A stretch of DNA of 64,000 bases from Pedobacter borealis DSM 19626 (GTDB taxonomy: Bacteria; Bacteroidota; Bacteroidia; Sphingobacteriales; Sphingobacteriaceae). Positions 40,974 to 50,422 of this stretch are shown here, one piece after another. The translations under genes were made by a program, and so were the position numbers. The notes under the pieces were generated by a model, which had not been told where the DNA came from, ran no database searches, and saw only the letters and a program-made list of their open reading frames with translations. Within the stretch, counting starts at the first letter, position 1, and the number at the start of each line of letters is the position of its first letter. Where the stretch lies: positions 1 through 64,000 of the forward strand of contig NZ_JAUG01000003.1 in NCBI RefSeq assembly GCF_000708285.2, read 5' to 3'.

Positions 40974-41579
40974 TTGAAACTAAAAGAAGAATATTATCTA
41001 AATGAAGACGTGGTTAGCCTGGCTAAAGATCTGTTAGGCAAAATACTCTATACCAGAATTGATAACGAAATCACCGCAGGCATCATCGTCGAAACCGAAG
41101 CTTATTTTGGTGTAAAGGATAAAGCTTCGCATGCTTACGGCGGCCGCAGAACCAACCGAACAGAAACGATGTATAGCAATGGAGGCATTGCTTATGTATA
41201 TCTTTGTTATGGCATGCACAACCTCTTCAATATTGTAAGTTCGAAAGAAAACGACCCGCATGCTGTTTTAATCAGGGGTATAGAACCTTTGGTTGGCATC
41301 GACATTATTGAGCAGCGTAGAAATATGCTGCATACAAAGGGCGCTATTTCGGCTGGCCCAGGCTCTGCCGCAAAAGCACTGGGAATAGATAAAACTTTTA
41401 ACGCCAAAAATCTAACCGGAGATGAAATCTGGATCGAGGATCATGCTATCCGCTACCTAGATGAAGATATTGCTGCCACACCTCGCGTAGGCATTGCATA
41501 CGCAAAAGAGCATGCTTTATTACCATGGCGGTTCTTTGTGAAAGGCAATAAATATGTGAGCAAACCAAATAAGGTTTAA
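40974..41579 (+). CDS. DNA-3-methyladenine glycosylase (AAG/MPG family)
   Basis: A 201-residue base-excision enzyme that removes alkylated purines. Family motifs: GIIVETEAYFG with the catalytic glutamate, KASHAYGGRRTNRTETMYSNGG (quoted in part), YVYLCYGMHNLFNIV, VLIRGIEPL and GPGSAAKALGID. The start is TTG at 40974; there is no in-frame ATG upstream of the motif I region. It follows msrC by 12 bp and ends at a hairpin terminator. Confidence 0.93.
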   Translation: MKLKEEYYLNEDVVSLAKDLLGKILYTRIDNEITAGIIVETEAYFGVKDKASHAYGGRRTNRTETMYSNGGIAYVYLCYGMHNLFNIVSSKENDPHAVLIRGIEPLVGIDIIEQRRNMLHTKGAISAGPGSAAKALGIDKTFNAKNLTGDEIWIEDHAIRYLDEDIAATPRVGIAYAKEHALLPWRFFVKGNKYVSKPNKV

Positions 41580-41596
41580 TAAAATAACATAAATTG

Positions 41597-41630
41597 AAAA
41601 GCAGGTTTGGGAACAATATCTGCTTTTTTT
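41597..41630 (+). terminator. Terminator after the glycosylase gene
   Basis: AAAAGCAG pairs with CTGCTTTT, followed by a T run, 14 bp before the kynureninase ATG. Confidence 0.8.
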
Positions 41631-41644
41631 GTATTATTGAGGCA

Positions 41645-42934
41645 ATGAATTTTGAAAACAACTTATTATTCGCACAAAGACAAGACGAAACCGACCAACT
41701 ACGCGATTTCAGGTCTCAGTTCTTATTTCCAAACCACAACGGAAAAGATTTTATTTACCTGTGTGGCAACTCATTAGGGCTTCAACCTAAAGTTGCTAGT
41801 GAAGTTTTAAAAGGTCAGCTTAACAACTGGGCCAACTATGCAGTAGAGGGCTGGTTCGATGGAAACGAACCCTGGATGTTCTACCACAAAGCACTCAAAA
41901 AGTTAATGGCCCCGATTGTTGGCGCATTACCATCGGAGGTATGCCCGATGAATACCCTAACCGTAAACCTTCATTTGTTAATGGTTAGCTTCTATCAGCC
42001 TAAAGGTAAACGCTTTAAAATCATTATGGAAGGTGGCGCATTCCCATCCGATCAGTACGCAATAGAAAGCCAGGTAAGATTTCATGGTTTCGACCCAAAA
42101 GAAGCGATTATAGAGGTTTTCCCCAATGAAGGCGAAGAAATACTCCATACCGAAGATATCTTGGCTAAAATCAAAGAAAATGCAGATGAGATCGCTTTGG
42201 TTTTATTTGGCGGAATAAACTATTACACCGGACAATGGTACGATATGGAAAGCATTACAAAGGCAGGGCATGAAATCGGCGCAATTGTAGGCTGGGATCT
42301 GGCGCATGCCGCAGGTAACGTTCCTGTAAAGCTTCACGATTGGAATGTTGATTTTGCCTGCTGGTGCTCATACAAATATCAAAACTCAGGTCCGGGGGGA
42401 ATAAGTGGAATCTTTGTTCACGAAAAACATTTCAGCAACACCGAATTGAACCGCTTTGCAGGATGGTGGGGCTACCAGGAAAGCAAACGTTTTAAAATGG
42501 AAAAAGGCTTTATTCCAGAAGCCGGGGCAGATGGCTGGCAGGTAAGTTGCACACAGGTAATGCCAATGGCTTTATATCATGCTTCCCTTCAAATTTTCGA
42601 ACAAGCAGGCTTCATTGCGCCATTAAGAAACAAAAGTATTACTTTAACTGCATATCTTGAATTTATTATAAATGAAGTAAATAAGGAGTTAGAAGTGGAG
42701 CAATATAAAATCATCACACCTAAAGTGGCTAAAGATAGAGGTGCACAGTTATCCATCATCGCGCAACAAAATGGTAAACAGATTTTTGATGGCTTAATGG
42801 CAAACCACATACTTGGCGATTGGCGCGAACCTGATGTGATCCGCTTAAGCGCAGTCCCTCTTTATAACTCTTTCGAAGATGTCTATTTGACTGGGCAAGC
42901 ACTTTTAAAAGTAAGTAAAGAGGTTTTACGATAA
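41645..42934 (+). CDS. kynU: Kynureninase
   Basis: A 429-residue PLP enzyme that cleaves kynurenine or 3-hydroxykynurenine, as in tryptophan breakdown or quinolinate synthesis. The core shows FIYLCGNSLGLQPK near the N-terminus, the aspartate of VGWDLAHAAGN and PLP lysine in SYKYQNSGPGG. Starting at ATG 41645 gives the normal length; the longer ORF from 41594 runs through the terminator of the previous gene. A bestrophin and an HDAC-like gene follow on the same strand. Confidence 0.95.
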   Translation: MNFENNLLFAQRQDETDQLRDFRSQFLFPNHNGKDFIYLCGNSLGLQPKVASEVLKGQLNNWANYAVEGWFDGNEPWMFYHKALKKLMAPIVGALPSEVCPMNTLTVNLHLLMVSFYQPKGKRFKIIMEGGAFPSDQYAIESQVRFHGFDPKEAIIEVFPNEGEEILHTEDILAKIKENADEIALVLFGGINYYTGQWYDMESITKAGHEIGAIVGWDLAHAAGNVPVKLHDWNVDFACWCSYKYQNSGPGGISGIFVHEKHFSNTELNRFAGWWGYQESKRFKMEKGFIPEAGADGWQVSCTQVMPMALYHASLQIFEQAGFIAPLRNKSITLTAYLEFIINEVNKELEVEQYKIITPKVAKDRGAQLSIIAQQNGKQIFDGLMANHILGDWREPDVIRLSAVPLYNSFEDVYLTGQALLKVSKEVLR

Positions 42935-42971
42935 AGAAGAACAAAGGCTCGTCAAATAAAAAAGCAAGAAA

Positions 42972-43832
42972 ATGATCAATTACAACCCTAAAGATTGGAG
43001 TACCTTCATTTTTCACATCCACAAAAGTGACACTTTTAGAAAACTGTGGCCATTAATGCTTGCGGTAGCTGTTTTTTCGGGTTTGGTGGCATTTGCAGAG
43101 CTCAATTTTTTTCAACTTTCTAAAAGCAGCTATGTGACCAATATCGGCATGATGCACAGCTTATTAGGCTTTGTATTATCAATGCTACTGGTTTTCAGAA
43201 CAAATACAGCATACGACAGGTGGTGGGAAGGAAGAAAGTTATTGGGATCGTTAACCAATGTGAGCCGCAACCTGGCCTTGAAAATAAAAGCGCTTAAATT
43301 AACAGAAGAAGATGTCCGTTTTTTCGAATACGGCATTCCTAAATATGCTTTTGCCTTAAAAGAACATTTACGCGAAAGGATGTATTTTGGCAAAAACAGT
43401 CTTTTGATAGAGGTTGAACAAGGTAAACACGTGCCAAACCAGATTGCAGGAAGCTTAATTAACAGGTTATACGAACTACTCGAAAAAGGCGCTATTTCGC
43501 AGGAGCAATTTATTGTACTTTCTAGCGATTTTAATCAATTTACCGATATCTGCGGTGCTTGCGAGCGCATCAAAAACACTCCGATTCCGTATTCTTACAG
43601 TGCTTTTATCAAGAAGTTTATCTTTATTTATGTAGTTACTTTACCTATTGGCTGGGTATTCAGTTTAGGTTATTTTGTGATACCAATTGTCCCCTTTATC
43701 CTCTATGTATTAGCGAGTTTGGAGCTGATAGCTGAAGAAATAGAGAACCCATTTGGAGAAGACGCAAACGATCTTCCTGTAGACCAGATCTGCACGAACA
43801 TTGAAAAACACGTGGAGGAAATTTTAGGCTAA
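42972..43832 (+). CDS. Bestrophin family ion channel
   Basis: A 286-residue inner-membrane protein of the bestrophin (UPF0187) family, anion or cation channels in characterised bacterial and eukaryotic members. Typical features: NTAYDRWWEGRKLLGSLTN near residue 75, FVLSMLLVFR before it, and PIPYSYSAFIKKFIF later. Four main hydrophobic segments are visible. The HDAC-like gene overlaps its stop (TAATG), so the two are translationally coupled. It starts 37 bp after kynU. Confidence 0.9.
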   Translation: MINYNPKDWSTFIFHIHKSDTFRKLWPLMLAVAVFSGLVAFAELNFFQLSKSSYVTNIGMMHSLLGFVLSMLLVFRTNTAYDRWWEGRKLLGSLTNVSRNLALKIKALKLTEEDVRFFEYGIPKYAFALKEHLRERMYFGKNSLLIEVEQGKHVPNQIAGSLINRLYELLEKGAISQEQFIVLSSDFNQFTDICGACERIKNTPIPYSYSAFIKKFIFIYVVTLPIGWVFSLGYFVIPIVPFILYVLASLELIAEEIENPFGEDANDLPVDQICTNIEKHVEEILG

Positions 43833-44734
43833 TGATTAAGATTGCCTGGCATCCACTCTACGCGCATCCTTTACCCGAAGGACACCGTTTTCCGATGCTG
43901 AAATATGAATTGATACCCGAACAACTTTTACATGAAGGGACTATAGCACAGCAGAATTTATTTAGTCCAGAACCGGTTTCTGAAGATATTATACTCCTGA
44001 CTCATGAAAAAACATATTGGGAACAGCTTAGAGATTTAACACTTTCTACGAAAGACCAAAGGAGGATAGGTTTCCCCTTAAACGCGCAGCTATTAGAACG
44101 CGAGCTGCGAATTACCCAAGGCACAATCGATGCAGCCCATTTTGCAATGAGTAACGGAGTTGCCTTTAATGTAGCAGGTGGCACCCATCACGCAGGTAGC
44201 AATTGGGGCGAAGGTTTTTGTTTATTGAACGATCAGGCTGTTGCAGCTAATTACTTGTTAAATAATAATTTAGCTAAGCGGATCTTAATTATCGATTTAG
44301 ATGTACATCAGGGGAATGGCACGGCAGAAATCTTTCAAAAGGAGCCAAGGGTGTTCACTTTTTCGATGCATGGCGATAAAAATTTTCCTTTCAGAAAAGA
44401 AATTTCAAGTCTGGATGTTCCTTTAGATGATGGTGTGCAGGATGACGAATATCTGTCAGCTTTAAATATCAATTTAAAAAAGGCATTCGAAAGGGCCAAA
44501 CCTGATTTTGTATTTTATCTATCAGGGGTTGATGTGCTTACTACCGATAAGCTGGGAAAACTGGCATTAAGCAAAATCGCATGTAAAGAGCGCGACAGAA
44601 TCGTGCTACAGGCCTGTAAAGATAAAAATTTGCCAGTGCAAGTGAGTATGGGTGGAGGCTACTCCATCGATATCAGAGATATTGTAGATGCGCACTGCAA
44701 CACCTACCGCCTGGCTTTTGATTTATTTGGATAA
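43832..44734 (+). CDS. Histone deacetylase family protein
   Basis: A 300-residue zinc-dependent deacetylase of the arginase/HDAC fold, acting on acetyl-lysine or acetylated polyamines. Catalytic residues are visible in GGTHHAG (paired histidines), DLDVHQGNG (zinc ligands Asp and His), SGVDVLTTDKLG (third zinc ligand Asp) and GGGYS (transition-state tyrosine). Bacterial members include AcuC and acetylpolyamine amidohydrolases; which substrate applies is open. It overlaps the bestrophin gene by one base. Confidence 0.92.
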   Translation: MIKIAWHPLYAHPLPEGHRFPMLKYELIPEQLLHEGTIAQQNLFSPEPVSEDIILLTHEKTYWEQLRDLTLSTKDQRRIGFPLNAQLLERELRITQGTIDAAHFAMSNGVAFNVAGGTHHAGSNWGEGFCLLNDQAVAANYLLNNNLAKRILIIDLDVHQGNGTAEIFQKEPRVFTFSMHGDKNFPFRKEISSLDVPLDDGVQDDEYLSALNINLKKAFERAKPDFVFYLSGVDVLTTDKLGKLALSKIACKERDRIVLQACKDKNLPVQVSMGGGYSIDIRDIVDAHCNTYRLAFDLFG

Positions 44735-44775
44735 GCTCATCCACAAAACCATAATATCCTTATCTTCGCGGCCAT

Positions 44776-45459
44776 ATGTTGGAGATTATTTATCAGGACG
44801 AAAATCTAATTGCGATTAACAAACCCCATGGGTTATTGGTTCATCAATCTTCCATTGCAAGAGATGCCACGGAGTTCGCACTTCAGTTACTCAGAGATCA
44901 GGTAGGCAAGCATGTTAGTCCGGTACATAGGCTAGACAGGAAGACAAGCGGGATCTTATTATTTGCTTTCGACAAAGTATCTGAAATTGCTATGCATCAA
45001 CAATTTATGAATGCTGAAACTGATAAAAAATACTTAGCTATTCTGCGAGGTTTCACACCCGATGCAATGGATATCGATTATCCATTAGCCAAAGAAAACG
45101 GGACCATGCAAGATGCTTACACTTCATTTAGAACACTTCAAAGAGCAGAAGTAGCAGTAGCTTTCGGTAAACATCCAACCTCACGGTATTCATTGGTAGA
45201 GGCCAGACCCAAAACCGGGAGGATGCATCAATTGAGAAGACACTTTAGTCATATCCTACATCCAATTATTGGCGATAGGACACATGGCTGTAACAAACAG
45301 AACAAATTCTTTAAAGCGCAATGGGATATGACCACCATGTTACTCCATGCCTCAGAATTATCATTCACCCATCCCATCACAAACGAAAGAATCCATTTAA
45401 AAGCCGGTTTACACGACGAATTTAAAAGAGTGATGGATTTCATGAAAATGGAATCTTAG
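44776..45459 (+). CDS. truC: tRNA pseudouridine synthase TruC
   Basis: A 227-residue RluA-superfamily enzyme. The catalytic motif is VHRLDRKTSGILLFA and the second motif PKTGRMHQLRRHFSH. The insertion with HPIIGDRTHGCNKQNKFF and LLHASELSFTHP resembles TruC, which modifies U65 of tRNA, rather than ribosomal RluA/D. The start ATG at 44776 lies 41 bp after the HDAC-like gene, and the outer-membrane lipoprotein gene follows. Confidence 0.85.
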   Translation: MLEIIYQDENLIAINKPHGLLVHQSSIARDATEFALQLLRDQVGKHVSPVHRLDRKTSGILLFAFDKVSEIAMHQQFMNAETDKKYLAILRGFTPDAMDIDYPLAKENGTMQDAYTSFRTLQRAEVAVAFGKHPTSRYSLVEARPKTGRMHQLRRHFSHILHPIIGDRTHGCNKQNKFFKAQWDMTTMLLHASELSFTHPITNERIHLKAGLHDEFKRVMDFMKMES

Positions 45460-45497
45460 CACAATTTTTGCCATCAAAATCTGTTTATATAGCATCT

Positions 45498-46232
45498 ATG
45501 ATTAAATACTTACGATTTACACTCCCAGTTTTAGCGCTTTTCGCGGCCAGTTGTTCTTCCGTTTATATGCCAAACGTACCAAATACCCCCATGTTAAGTA
45601 AACAGGGCGAATTTAGTGGCGGTGCACATATCTCTTTAAAAGGCAATGCAAGTGTTAATGGCGCTTACGCCGTTTCCGATCATATTGGTTTACTTTTTAG
45701 TGGTTCGAGAATGAATAGTGAACGAAAAAGCAAGGATTTCGGACATAAACTTATTGAAATTGGGGGAGGATACTTTGATACTTTTGGTCCAGATAACAAC
45801 CGGATTATTGAAATTTATGCAGGCGTCGGGAAGGGCTGGAGTGATATTACCTTCCGCGATTATAAAGACGACATCCTCATCAGCAGCGAATTGCAGGAAG
45901 TAGATTACCGGAAAACATTTTTACAGGTTAATTACAGTTCGAAAAAGAAAAACAACCTTCGGTTATTTGGAACAGATTTCCCAATTAACTATGGTACAGC
46001 ATTAAGGATTAGCCATATTAAGATGGATAGGTTCTTTTTAAACGGTATTGTTCAGCCGAAAGAAGATAATATTTTCTTTGAACCGGTTTTCTTTACGCGT
46101 ATGGCGCTCAGCAAAACTTTTCAGCTACAATATACCACCAGCAGTAATATTGGCTTAAAAAACCGTAAATACATGTCTGCAGGCAATTCTATCTTCACCA
46201 TTGGTGTTGTGGTTAATGTTGGGGGTAAATAA
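45498..46232 (+). CDS. Outer-membrane lipoprotein of unknown function
   Basis: A 244-residue protein. The ATG at 45498 gives a lipoprotein signal with lipobox FAASC; an earlier start at 45468 would add ten residues to it. The remainder has regular amphipathic beta-strands with alternating aromatic residues (HIGLLFSGSRM, IIEIYAGVGKGWSD, FQLQYTTSSNIG) and terminal IFTIGVVVNVGGK, like a small beta-barrel or barrel-like envelope protein. I do not recognise the family. It stands alone between truC and a repeat-rich gap. Confidence 0.78.
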   Translation: MIKYLRFTLPVLALFAASCSSVYMPNVPNTPMLSKQGEFSGGAHISLKGNASVNGAYAVSDHIGLLFSGSRMNSERKSKDFGHKLIEIGGGYFDTFGPDNNRIIEIYAGVGKGWSDITFRDYKDDILISSELQEVDYRKTFLQVNYSSKKKNNLRLFGTDFPINYGTALRISHIKMDRFFLNGIVQPKEDNIFFEPVFFTRMALSKTFQLQYTTSSNIGLKNRKYMSAGNSIFTIGVVVNVGGK

Positions 46233-46286
46233 TATGAGTAAAGCTCCTTCGACAGGCTACCATTGACAGACCTCCATAGAAAGGTC

Positions 46287-46379
46287 GTCATTGCGAGGCA
46301 CGAAGCAATCTTAATGCGCACGCTAGTAGCGATCGTTGTAAGATTGCTTCGTCGGCTGAAAAAGCCTTCTCGCAATGAC
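46287..46379. repeat. Inverted pair of GTCATTGCGAGG repeats
   Basis: GTCATTGCGAGG with CGAAGCAATCTTAATGCG is mirrored by AGATTGCTTCGTCGGCTG and CTCGCAATGAC, making a large palindrome in the gap between convergent genes. A single unit occurs at 19622. Confidence 0.85.
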
Positions 46380-46445
46380 GATTCCTCGCAGCTTACAATA
46401 CGATAAAAATCCTTATGTCATTTATATTGATTTTTATATAATAAA

Positions 46446-47819
46446 TTATCCCTCAGAATGACAATTACCTACCAAAGCCTTCGTTTTATTCTGAAAACGC
46501 ATAAACAACAGGATAGAAGCCGTTAATAAACCCAGGGTTAATCCATACCAGATGCCATTAACGCCTAAGTTAAAATGGAATCCTAATACATAACCAATTG
46601 GAATACCAACTACCCAGTAGGCTAAAAAGGTAATAAACGTTGGAATATTAACATCACCAACACCACGTAAAACACCTAAGCCAACCACCTGTGTGCCGTC
46701 AAACAGCTGAAAAAAGCCAGCAATAATTAATAATTGGGCAGCAATGGGAATAACAGCGGCATCTTCCGTATAAATGAAGGGCATGATGTTATTGGCCAGA
46801 ACAAAAATCACTGCGGTAATAGACATAAACAACAAAATAACATGATAGCTGGCTATGGCAGATTTACGTAAATCGTCGAAATTATTTTTACCAAAGTTAT
46901 TTCCCGTTTTAATGGTAGCTGCCGAGGCTACACCACTGGCAATCATATAGGTCATGGCGGCTAAACTAATCGCAATCTGATGCGCAGCCTGTTCTACCGC
47001 ACCAATTGTACCGATAAGCACTGCAGCACCGCTAAAAGCACTGATTTCGAAAGAGTACTGCATGGCAACAGGCATCCCAATTTTAGCAATCTTAATCGCC
47101 CTTATTTTATCAAAAAACGTGGCTTTAAAACTGATCAGGTATTTTTTGAAATGCTGAGAACGCAATACATAAAAACACATTACGGTGGCCATTAAAATCC
47201 TGTCGATTAGAGTACTTAACCCCACACCACTAACACCCATCGATTTAATACCGAACATACCTTTTACGAAAATGATTCCTAAAATGATGTTGATCGCATT
47301 TCCCCAGATAGAAACAAACATGGATTGTTTGGTAAATCCTAAACCTTCAGCAAACTGCTTAAAAGTCTGAAAAATCAGTAAAGGGATAATTGAAACAGAT
47401 AAAAGATTCAGATAAGGTTTTGCATAACGCACTACCTCGGGCGTTTGCTCCAGGTGGTCGATCACAAAAAATATCCCTAATTGAACCAGTATGTATAAAA
47501 ATATCCCCACACAGATATTAATAATTAAGCTGTTTGATAAAAGCTTTCCGCATTCATCATAATTCTGACGACCGTTTTCCTGTGCGATAAGCGGCGTTAA
47601 ACCATACGAAATACCCAAACCAATTACCAGGATAAGCATAAATATGCTGTTCACTAACGAAACAGCAGCCAATTGAATGGTATCAGTAAAATGACCGACA
47701 ATAATACTATCGGCCATGTGTACCAAAGTATGACCAACCTGAGAACCTACAATTGGCAATGCCAGATGAAGATTTTCTTTGTAATAGGGCTTATATTTGG
47801 TGTAAATTTTAGAAAACAT
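46446..47819 (-). CDS. MATE family efflux transporter
   Basis: A 457-residue inner-membrane transporter with two six-helix halves, typical of MATE (NorM/DinF) cation antiporters that export drugs or metabolites. Supporting segments are SQVGHTLVHMADSIIVGHFTD (quoted in part), the repeated PLIAQENG loop, and the second half beginning MPVAMQYSFEISAFSGAAVLIG (quoted in part). It has no regulator adjacent. Substrate cannot be assigned. Confidence 0.92.
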   Translation of the reverse strand: MFSKIYTKYKPYYKENLHLALPIVGSQVGHTLVHMADSIIVGHFTDTIQLAAVSLVNSIFMLILVIGLGISYGLTPLIAQENGRQNYDECGKLLSNSLIINICVGIFLYILVQLGIFFVIDHLEQTPEVVRYAKPYLNLLSVSIIPLLIFQTFKQFAEGLGFTKQSMFVSIWGNAINIILGIIFVKGMFGIKSMGVSGVGLSTLIDRILMATVMCFYVLRSQHFKKYLISFKATFFDKIRAIKIAKIGMPVAMQYSFEISAFSGAAVLIGTIGAVEQAAHQIAISLAAMTYMIASGVASAATIKTGNNFGKNNFDDLRKSAIASYHVILLFMSITAVIFVLANNIMPFIYTEDAAVIPIAAQLLIIAGFFQLFDGTQVVGLGVLRGVGDVNIPTFITFLAYWVVGIPIGYVLGFHFNLGVNGIWYGLTLGLLTASILLFMRFQNKTKALVGNCHSEG

Positions 47820-47995
47820 AGGGTTGCAAAGGTCGCGTTTTTAAAGCTCAAAAAGTAGGTGTGTAGAAAAGTTAATGTTCGGTTTACAAAAAGACGGTCA
47901 CCCTGTTGCGCTGAATTATTAAGACTAGCAGTTTGCTAAATAAGTTCATGTTTGGTGCATAGTTATCCCACAGGTCAAAAATTGATATCCGAAAT

Positions 47996-49192
47996 CTATT
48001 TTGGAGAGGCCGCCAGCAAAGGAGCATATTTCTTAAGGATTGAAAGAATTTTAGTTCTATCGGCAATGTAAATATTACTCATAAAGATAATACCTGTTGT
48101 TTTATTGAAGAGTATATTAGCACTTGCACCTGGGTCATCACCATCATGACCAATATATCCATCATTGTAAATATTCCAGAAAACGCCCTTATTTCGTGTT
48201 TGTAAACTCATATTCTCGGGTACGCTTTGGAGCGTAAATACTGGTTTAAACATCTCAATTGCAGATGTGCTCTCAATCAAACCAGAATTACTATTGAGCA
48301 TTTTCATCATCTCCCGTACATATAACGACAGTTCGGCAGCAGAAGTTCTTAATCCTCCATCAGGGTAAGTTGTAAGGTGATAAAAAGGCAATACGATATC
48401 TGCTGTTAAATAAGGAACCGCCTGTTTTGCAGCGTTTTGTTTTGTTCTAAACCAATTTGTATTTTTCATTCGAAGTGGTTTAAAAATATACTGTTGGGTA
48501 AAGTCGGAGAATGACATACCAGATTTCACTTCAATCAGAAAAGCGGCAAGTGCTGAACCAATATTACTGTATGAGGCCCTTTTTCCAGGTTTCGAATTAC
48601 TAAAATTCTCTTTTTTATATAACGCACCTTGAGGGGTTAAATAAGCTTTTAGAAATGTTATTAAAGTAGTATCATTAAGATCTGAAGTATAATTATTCTC
48701 CTTCATCATTTTAATTAACAACTCATTTTGAACTTTAGGGCCCTCAAAACGATAAGACCGATTGTATATTTCCTGATTATCTAAAATACCAGAAGTATGA
48801 GTGGTTAAATATTTAACTTTAATAATTTCATCAGGTAAGTAAGGATTTACAATTTTAAACGGAAGGATAGTATTAATATCCGTTTCCAAATCAAGATAAC
48901 CGAGTTCTATGGCCTTCATAAGCGATACAGCTATAAATGTTTTACTAACTGAACCTATATTTTGAATTGTTCGTGGCGTATATGTCTGCTTTTTAGCAAT
49001 ATCAGCATAGCCAAAACCTTCTTTAAAAACAACTTTATTCTTGTTTAAAATAGATACCGAAAGACCAGGGATACTATTTTTATTCAGATAATCTGTCAAT
49101 TCACGCCTTAGAGAGTCCTGATAATTTTGCGACTTAACGGTTAGGCAACAGAAAACAAGAACAAAAAAGAATATTGATTTTAGATACGTCAT
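47996..49192 (-). CDS. Class C beta-lactamase-like serine hydrolase, exported
   Basis: A 398-residue exported protein of the beta-lactamase class C/esterase family. The signal peptide is at residues 1-21. Catalytic SxxK is at 81-84 (SVSK), the second motif is YSN in KRASYSNIGSALA, and HDGDDPG near the C-terminus stands in for the KTG/HTG motif. Such proteins are usually D-amino acid peptidases or esterases rather than antibiotic-resistance enzymes. It is close to, but separate from, the AlbA_2 gene upstream (23 bp). Confidence 0.86.
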   Translation of the reverse strand: MTYLKSIFFFVLVFCCLTVKSQNYQDSLRRELTDYLNKNSIPGLSVSILNKNKVVFKEGFGYADIAKKQTYTPRTIQNIGSVSKTFIAVSLMKAIELGYLDLETDINTILPFKIVNPYLPDEIIKVKYLTTHTSGILDNQEIYNRSYRFEGPKVQNELLIKMMKENNYTSDLNDTTLITFLKAYLTPQGALYKKENFSNSKPGKRASYSNIGSALAAFLIEVKSGMSFSDFTQQYIFKPLRMKNTNWFRTKQNAAKQAVPYLTADIVLPFYHLTTYPDGGLRTSAAELSLYVREMMKMLNSNSGLIESTSAIEMFKPVFTLQSVPENMSLQTRNKGVFWNIYNDGYIGHDGDDPGASANILFNKTTGIIFMSNIYIADRTKILSILKKYAPLLAASPK

Positions 49193-49215
49193 TTTGATGT
49201 TTTTTATGGTATTTG

Positions 49216-49845
49216 CTACTTCACCACCGTAAAATATTCTTCTTTTTCTGAAGTATGCGATTTGATTACATTGGTTAAAATTAAATTAACCAAAACCTTT
49301 TGTGCCTTACGGTAAGAACTGCGCAACAGTTTACTAAACTCTTTCAGCGTAATCTTTTCGTTCTCTTCCAGGTATTCGAGCAGCTTTTTTTCATTTTCAG
49401 AATAGGAGATGAGTACACCATTGTTTTTATATTCCTGTTTCAACACTTCAAGAATAATGCGACTGGCGAGAACGCTTTTATCGTCTATGCGGATATAAGC
49501 CCACCATTTTTTTTGATCATCGAGTGCATAATGTGGCTTCGTATCACTTTCAGGAATATTAACTACCAATACCAATTTATCATCAACATAAATTTCTTCG
49601 AAGTAAGGCTCAATTGCCGGTTTGCAGAACTGATGTGCTGCAGTTAAAATCATGTATTTCTCTTCTTCTTCTGATTTTACCCCTTTAATAGATCCATCAT
49701 CAGCAACACCAATCAATAGTTTACCACCTTTGTTATTGGCAAAAGCAACCAGGCTCTTGGCAATTTTCTCGGTATTGGTAATGGTTTTCTTGAAATCGAG
49801 CATAACGCCCTCGCCCTGCAAAATTAAACTCTTAATACTCGGCAT
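49216..49845 (-). CDS. AlbA_2 (Schlafen-type) domain protein with winged helix
   Basis: A 209-residue predicted nucleic-acid-binding protein. Residues of about 10-125 match the AlbA_2 domain (EGVMLDFKKTITNTEKIAKSLVAFANNKGGKLLIGVADDG, quoted in pieces, and WWAYIRIDDKS), and the last 60 residues form a winged helix. Bacterial members often act as transcription regulators or in RNA-related stress responses; the target is unknown. It is followed by the class C hydrolase gene, and precedes it in transcription. Confidence 0.84.
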   Translation of the reverse strand: MPSIKSLILQGEGVMLDFKKTITNTEKIAKSLVAFANNKGGKLLIGVADDGSIKGVKSEEEEKYMILTAAHQFCKPAIEPYFEEIYVDDKLVLVVNIPESDTKPHYALDDQKKWWAYIRIDDKSVLASRIILEVLKQEYKNNGVLISYSENEKKLLEYLEENEKITLKEFSKLLRSSYRKAQKVLVNLILTNVIKSHTSEKEEYFTVVK

Positions 49846-49856
49846 AATCTAAAAAA

Positions 49857-50342
49857 TTAGTAAGCTACTCTAGGGGTTTCGCCCTGATGCAGGTTTCGGA
49901 TATATACTTCATTCATCACGGTAGCGCACAGCTCGCCATCCTTATTGGTAATTTCCATCGGGTAGGCCTTTACAAACTTTCCAACGGTTTTTAGTGCGTA
50001 CTCTGCTTCGTTCAACATCTCATCAGTTACGGTTATGGTAAAGTATAATGTAGAACGACCAGGCTTTAAATATTGTATAGAAGCACTTTTTAGCCAAACA
50101 CGGACTTTAAAGCCTCGGCGCTGCATTAACTGATCGAACAATAAGGCATAAAACGGATCTGTAGCTGCATAAATTGTACCACCAAAAATAGAACCGTTAT
50201 AATTTTTATTCAAAAAACTCTTGCTCAGCTTAACCGTACAACTTCTAAATTCATTTCCAAATTTCTGAACCCAAATGCGTTGAAAAAATAGGGGTGGGTA
50301 AAAACGCATTACCCATTTCAGGGTGTTTTGAGAAATAATCAT
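49857..50342 (-). CDS. DUF4442 hot-dog fold protein
   Basis: A 161-residue protein of the DUF4442 family, related to acyl-CoA thioesterases. The helix-strand pattern of a hot-dog fold is seen: YNGSIFGGTIYAATDPFYALL provides the hot-dog helix and SIQYLKPGRSTLYFTITVT the central strands. Catalytic residues of thioesterases are not obvious, so the activity is unproved. It is transcribed divergently from the gene at 50423 and sits 11 bp upstream of the AlbA_2 gene in the same direction. Confidence 0.8.
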   Translation of the reverse strand: MIISQNTLKWVMRFYPPLFFQRIWVQKFGNEFRSCTVKLSKSFLNKNYNGSIFGGTIYAATDPFYALLFDQLMQRRGFKVRVWLKSASIQYLKPGRSTLYFTITVTDEMLNEAEYALKTVGKFVKAYPMEITNKDGELCATVMNEVYIRNLHQGETPRVAY

Positions 50343-50422
50343 ATTTACTAATATCAGAAAGTTTTATCACCTTTTAAAGTTTTGAAGATCTTGTTTTAGT
50401 AATATTTCCGTAATTTAGAATT

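Noticed and set aside
49300-49647. A 115-codon plus-strand frame
   Set aside because: It is antisense to the AlbA_2 gene and not similar to any protein I know.
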